A DNA stretch of 6,124 bases from Planctomycetota bacterium (lineage in GTDB: Bacteria; Planctomycetota; SZUA-567), in the NCBI GenBank assembly GCA_031270145.1, contig JAISYD010000081.1, positions 1 through 6,124 on the forward strand, written 5' to 3'. The translations under genes were made by a program, and so were the position numbers. The notes beneath the pieces were generated by a model. That model saw nothing but the letters and a program-made list of their open reading frames with translations, did no database searches and was not told where the DNA came from. Below, in pieces: positions 4,991 through 6,124 of this stretch. Position 1 is the stretch's first letter. Each line of letters opens with the position of its first letter.

Positions 4991-6124
4991 CTACACGAAA
5001 ACCGTTTCCACCTCTTTCAGATGGCGTTCGCCCAGCGCCAGGGCGATGCGTTTTACCACGTTGCGGCGGATGTCCAAATCCGCCGGCAGGGTCGGGTCCT
5101 GGTGCGCCTCGTTGATGCGGGTGCCCACCATGAAGGTGATGGAATCGCTGTCCAGCAGCAACTCGAGCAGCCGCCCCGCCGCGTCCGGCGCGGGCGCCGG
5201 GGCGGCATCCTCCAAGTTCCGCGCCACCCGGGTCAGGGTCAATATGCCCTCGGTGACCAGATCCATGCCGTCCATATTGAAGTAGGGGGGGATGCCGCTC
5301 CGGCTAGTGAACGATTCGGCGACCATTTCCAGTTGGCGTCCGAGCTCCCGCGCCGCCAATTCGGCGGTGGAGCCGCCGCAAATAACCTTGCGCCCCGGGA
5401 AGGCGTCAAGCCGGGCGGCGCACTCGGCGTCGTGGTTTTCGTCGTAGGGCGGACCGGTCATGACCATGAGCCGGCGCGGCTGGCGAAAATACAGCGCCAG
5501 GCAACTGGCGTCGTCCATGGGCAGGCAGGCGGGCTCCTGGCGGATGGCCTCCTCCACCACCGAGCGGCTCAGCTCGCGGCTGGAGATGCTGGGCGATTTC
5601 GCCAGCGTCCAGGCGAGATATTCCTCCAGGCCCTCATTGCGCCAGCCCAGGCGGCGGCCGGGGCTGCCCATGCCGGCCTGGGTCACGCCGTCGGAGCAGA
5701 ACACCAGCCGGTCGCCGGTCGCCAGCGCCATGTCGGCCACCCGCATGCGGCGCTCGGGGAAAAGTTTGGACGCCACGGCGTGGTAGGGGACCTTTTGCGG
5801 CGAACTGCCGCGCAGGTGGATGAATTCGGGGTTGCCCTCCTCCACCACCCTGATCGTCCCCTCCTGGTCGCAGTCGACGATGGAAAAGGTGGCGTAACTG
5901 ATTTTCCTGACCTGGCACACCGGCAGGGCCTCCATCATCACTTCGGAGTAATGGAGCAGGTCGCTGCCGGCAACCGCGAATTTCAGGGCCATGCGGGCGG
6001 TCATGGTGGCCAGGATGTTGGCCTTGACGCCGCTGCCGAGGCCATCGGAAAGAACCGCCACCAACCGCCCCTCGTCCTTGAAACGTTGCGACGCGAAGGC
6101 GTCGCCGCAGACGTTCTGGTTCCA
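4991..6124 (-). CDS. SpoIIE-type (PP2C) serine phosphatase with extra C-terminal domain, 5' end outside window
   Basis: The last 377 residues of a longer protein are present. The frame runs open through the right edge of the window, so the true start is missing; a TTG at 6064 lies inside the catalytic domain and is not the start. Counting from the window edge, the PP2C metal-binding motifs are CGDAF (D8), LSDGLGSGVKAN (25-36, D27), CSDGVTQAG (143-151, D145) and MDDAS (203-207, D204/D205), all acidic residues intact, so an active Mn/Mg-dependent phosphatase is expected. It would remove phosphate from serine or threonine of a partner protein. Residues from about 218 to the end form a second region with VMTGPP (221-225), ICGGSTAELAARELGR (248-263) and MDLVTEGILTL (287-297), outside the minimal SpoIIE fold. 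I recall similar two-part phosphatases near [FeFe]-hydrogenase and histidine-kinase genes in anaerobes. It is convergent to dctM and so not part of the TRAP operon. The phosphatase call is strong; the signalling role is inferred. Confidence 0.9.
   Translation of the reverse strand, partial: WNQNVCGDAFASQRFKDEGRLVAVLSDGLGSGVKANILATMTARMALKFAVAGSDLLHYSEVMMEALPVCQVRKISYATFSIVDCDQEGTIRVVEEGNPEFIHLRGSSPQKVPYHAVASKLFPERRMRVADMALATGDRLVFCSDGVTQAGMGSPGRRLGWRNEGLEEYLAWTLAKSPSISSRELSRSVVEEAIRQEPACLPMDDASCLALYFRQPRRLMVMTGPPYDENHDAECAARLDAFPGRKVICGGSTAELAARELGRQLEMVAESFTSRSGIPPYFNMDGMDLVTEGILTLTRVARNLEDAAPAPAPDAAGRLLELLLDSDSITFMVGTRINEAHQDPTLPADLDIRRNVVKRIALALGERHLKEVETVFV

Noticed and set aside
3720..5285. 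A 521-codon open frame on the + strand in another frame over dctM and the phosphatase end
   Set aside because: The product is rich in Arg, Pro and His, typical of out-of-frame translation of GC-rich DNA. It conflicts with dctM and with the phosphatase C-terminus.
6062..6064. TTG as a possible start of the phosphatase
   Set aside because: The upstream 20 codons continue the conserved SpoIIE motif (CGDAF) without a stop, so the gene simply runs off the window.

Overview
The window looks like a GC-rich (about 60% by eye) bacterial chromosome segment, most likely from an anaerobe with a periplasm. The clues are a tripartite TRAP uptake system with an exported binding protein and a SpoIIE-type phosphatase of a kind I associate with anaerobes such as Desulfovibrio-like delta-proteobacteria, spirochaetes, Synergistetes and clostridia. 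The sequence alone does not fix the phylum.

Layout. Positions 1-136 are a non-coding leader, more AT-rich than the rest (about 50% GC over the first 60 bases). It carries a candidate FadR-type operator at 71-87. Five genes then follow on the + strand with short gaps or an overlap, probably as one operon: a GntR/FadR-family regulator with an FCD ligand domain (137-877), a cog3964-type metal-dependent amidohydrolase (911-2059), the TRAP solute-binding protein DctP (2121-3113), the small membrane subunit DctQ (3174-3686) and the large membrane subunit DctM (3679-4965). A gene on the - strand (4991 to beyond 6124) converges on dctM after only 25 bases. It encodes most of a SpoIIE/PP2C-type serine phosphatase with an extra C-terminal domain, and its 5' end lies outside the window.

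Working model (inference). The TRAP transporter imports a carboxylate-bearing compound, held by the conserved arginine of DctP. The amidohydrolase cleaves an amide, ester or cyclic-imide type bond in it. The FCD regulator senses the compound or a product and controls the operon through the site at 71-87. The substrate cannot be named from sequence. The phosphatase is a separate transcription unit, probably part of a signalling locus continuing to the right.

Several reading frames have an in-frame start upstream of the one chosen here. In each case a good Shine-Dalgarno sequence 6-9 bases before the downstream ATG decided the call (regulator 137, amidohydrolase 911, DctP 2121, DctM 3679). I saw no RNA genes, insertion sequences, CRISPR arrays or tandem repeats, and no stretch over 300 bases lacks a gene.
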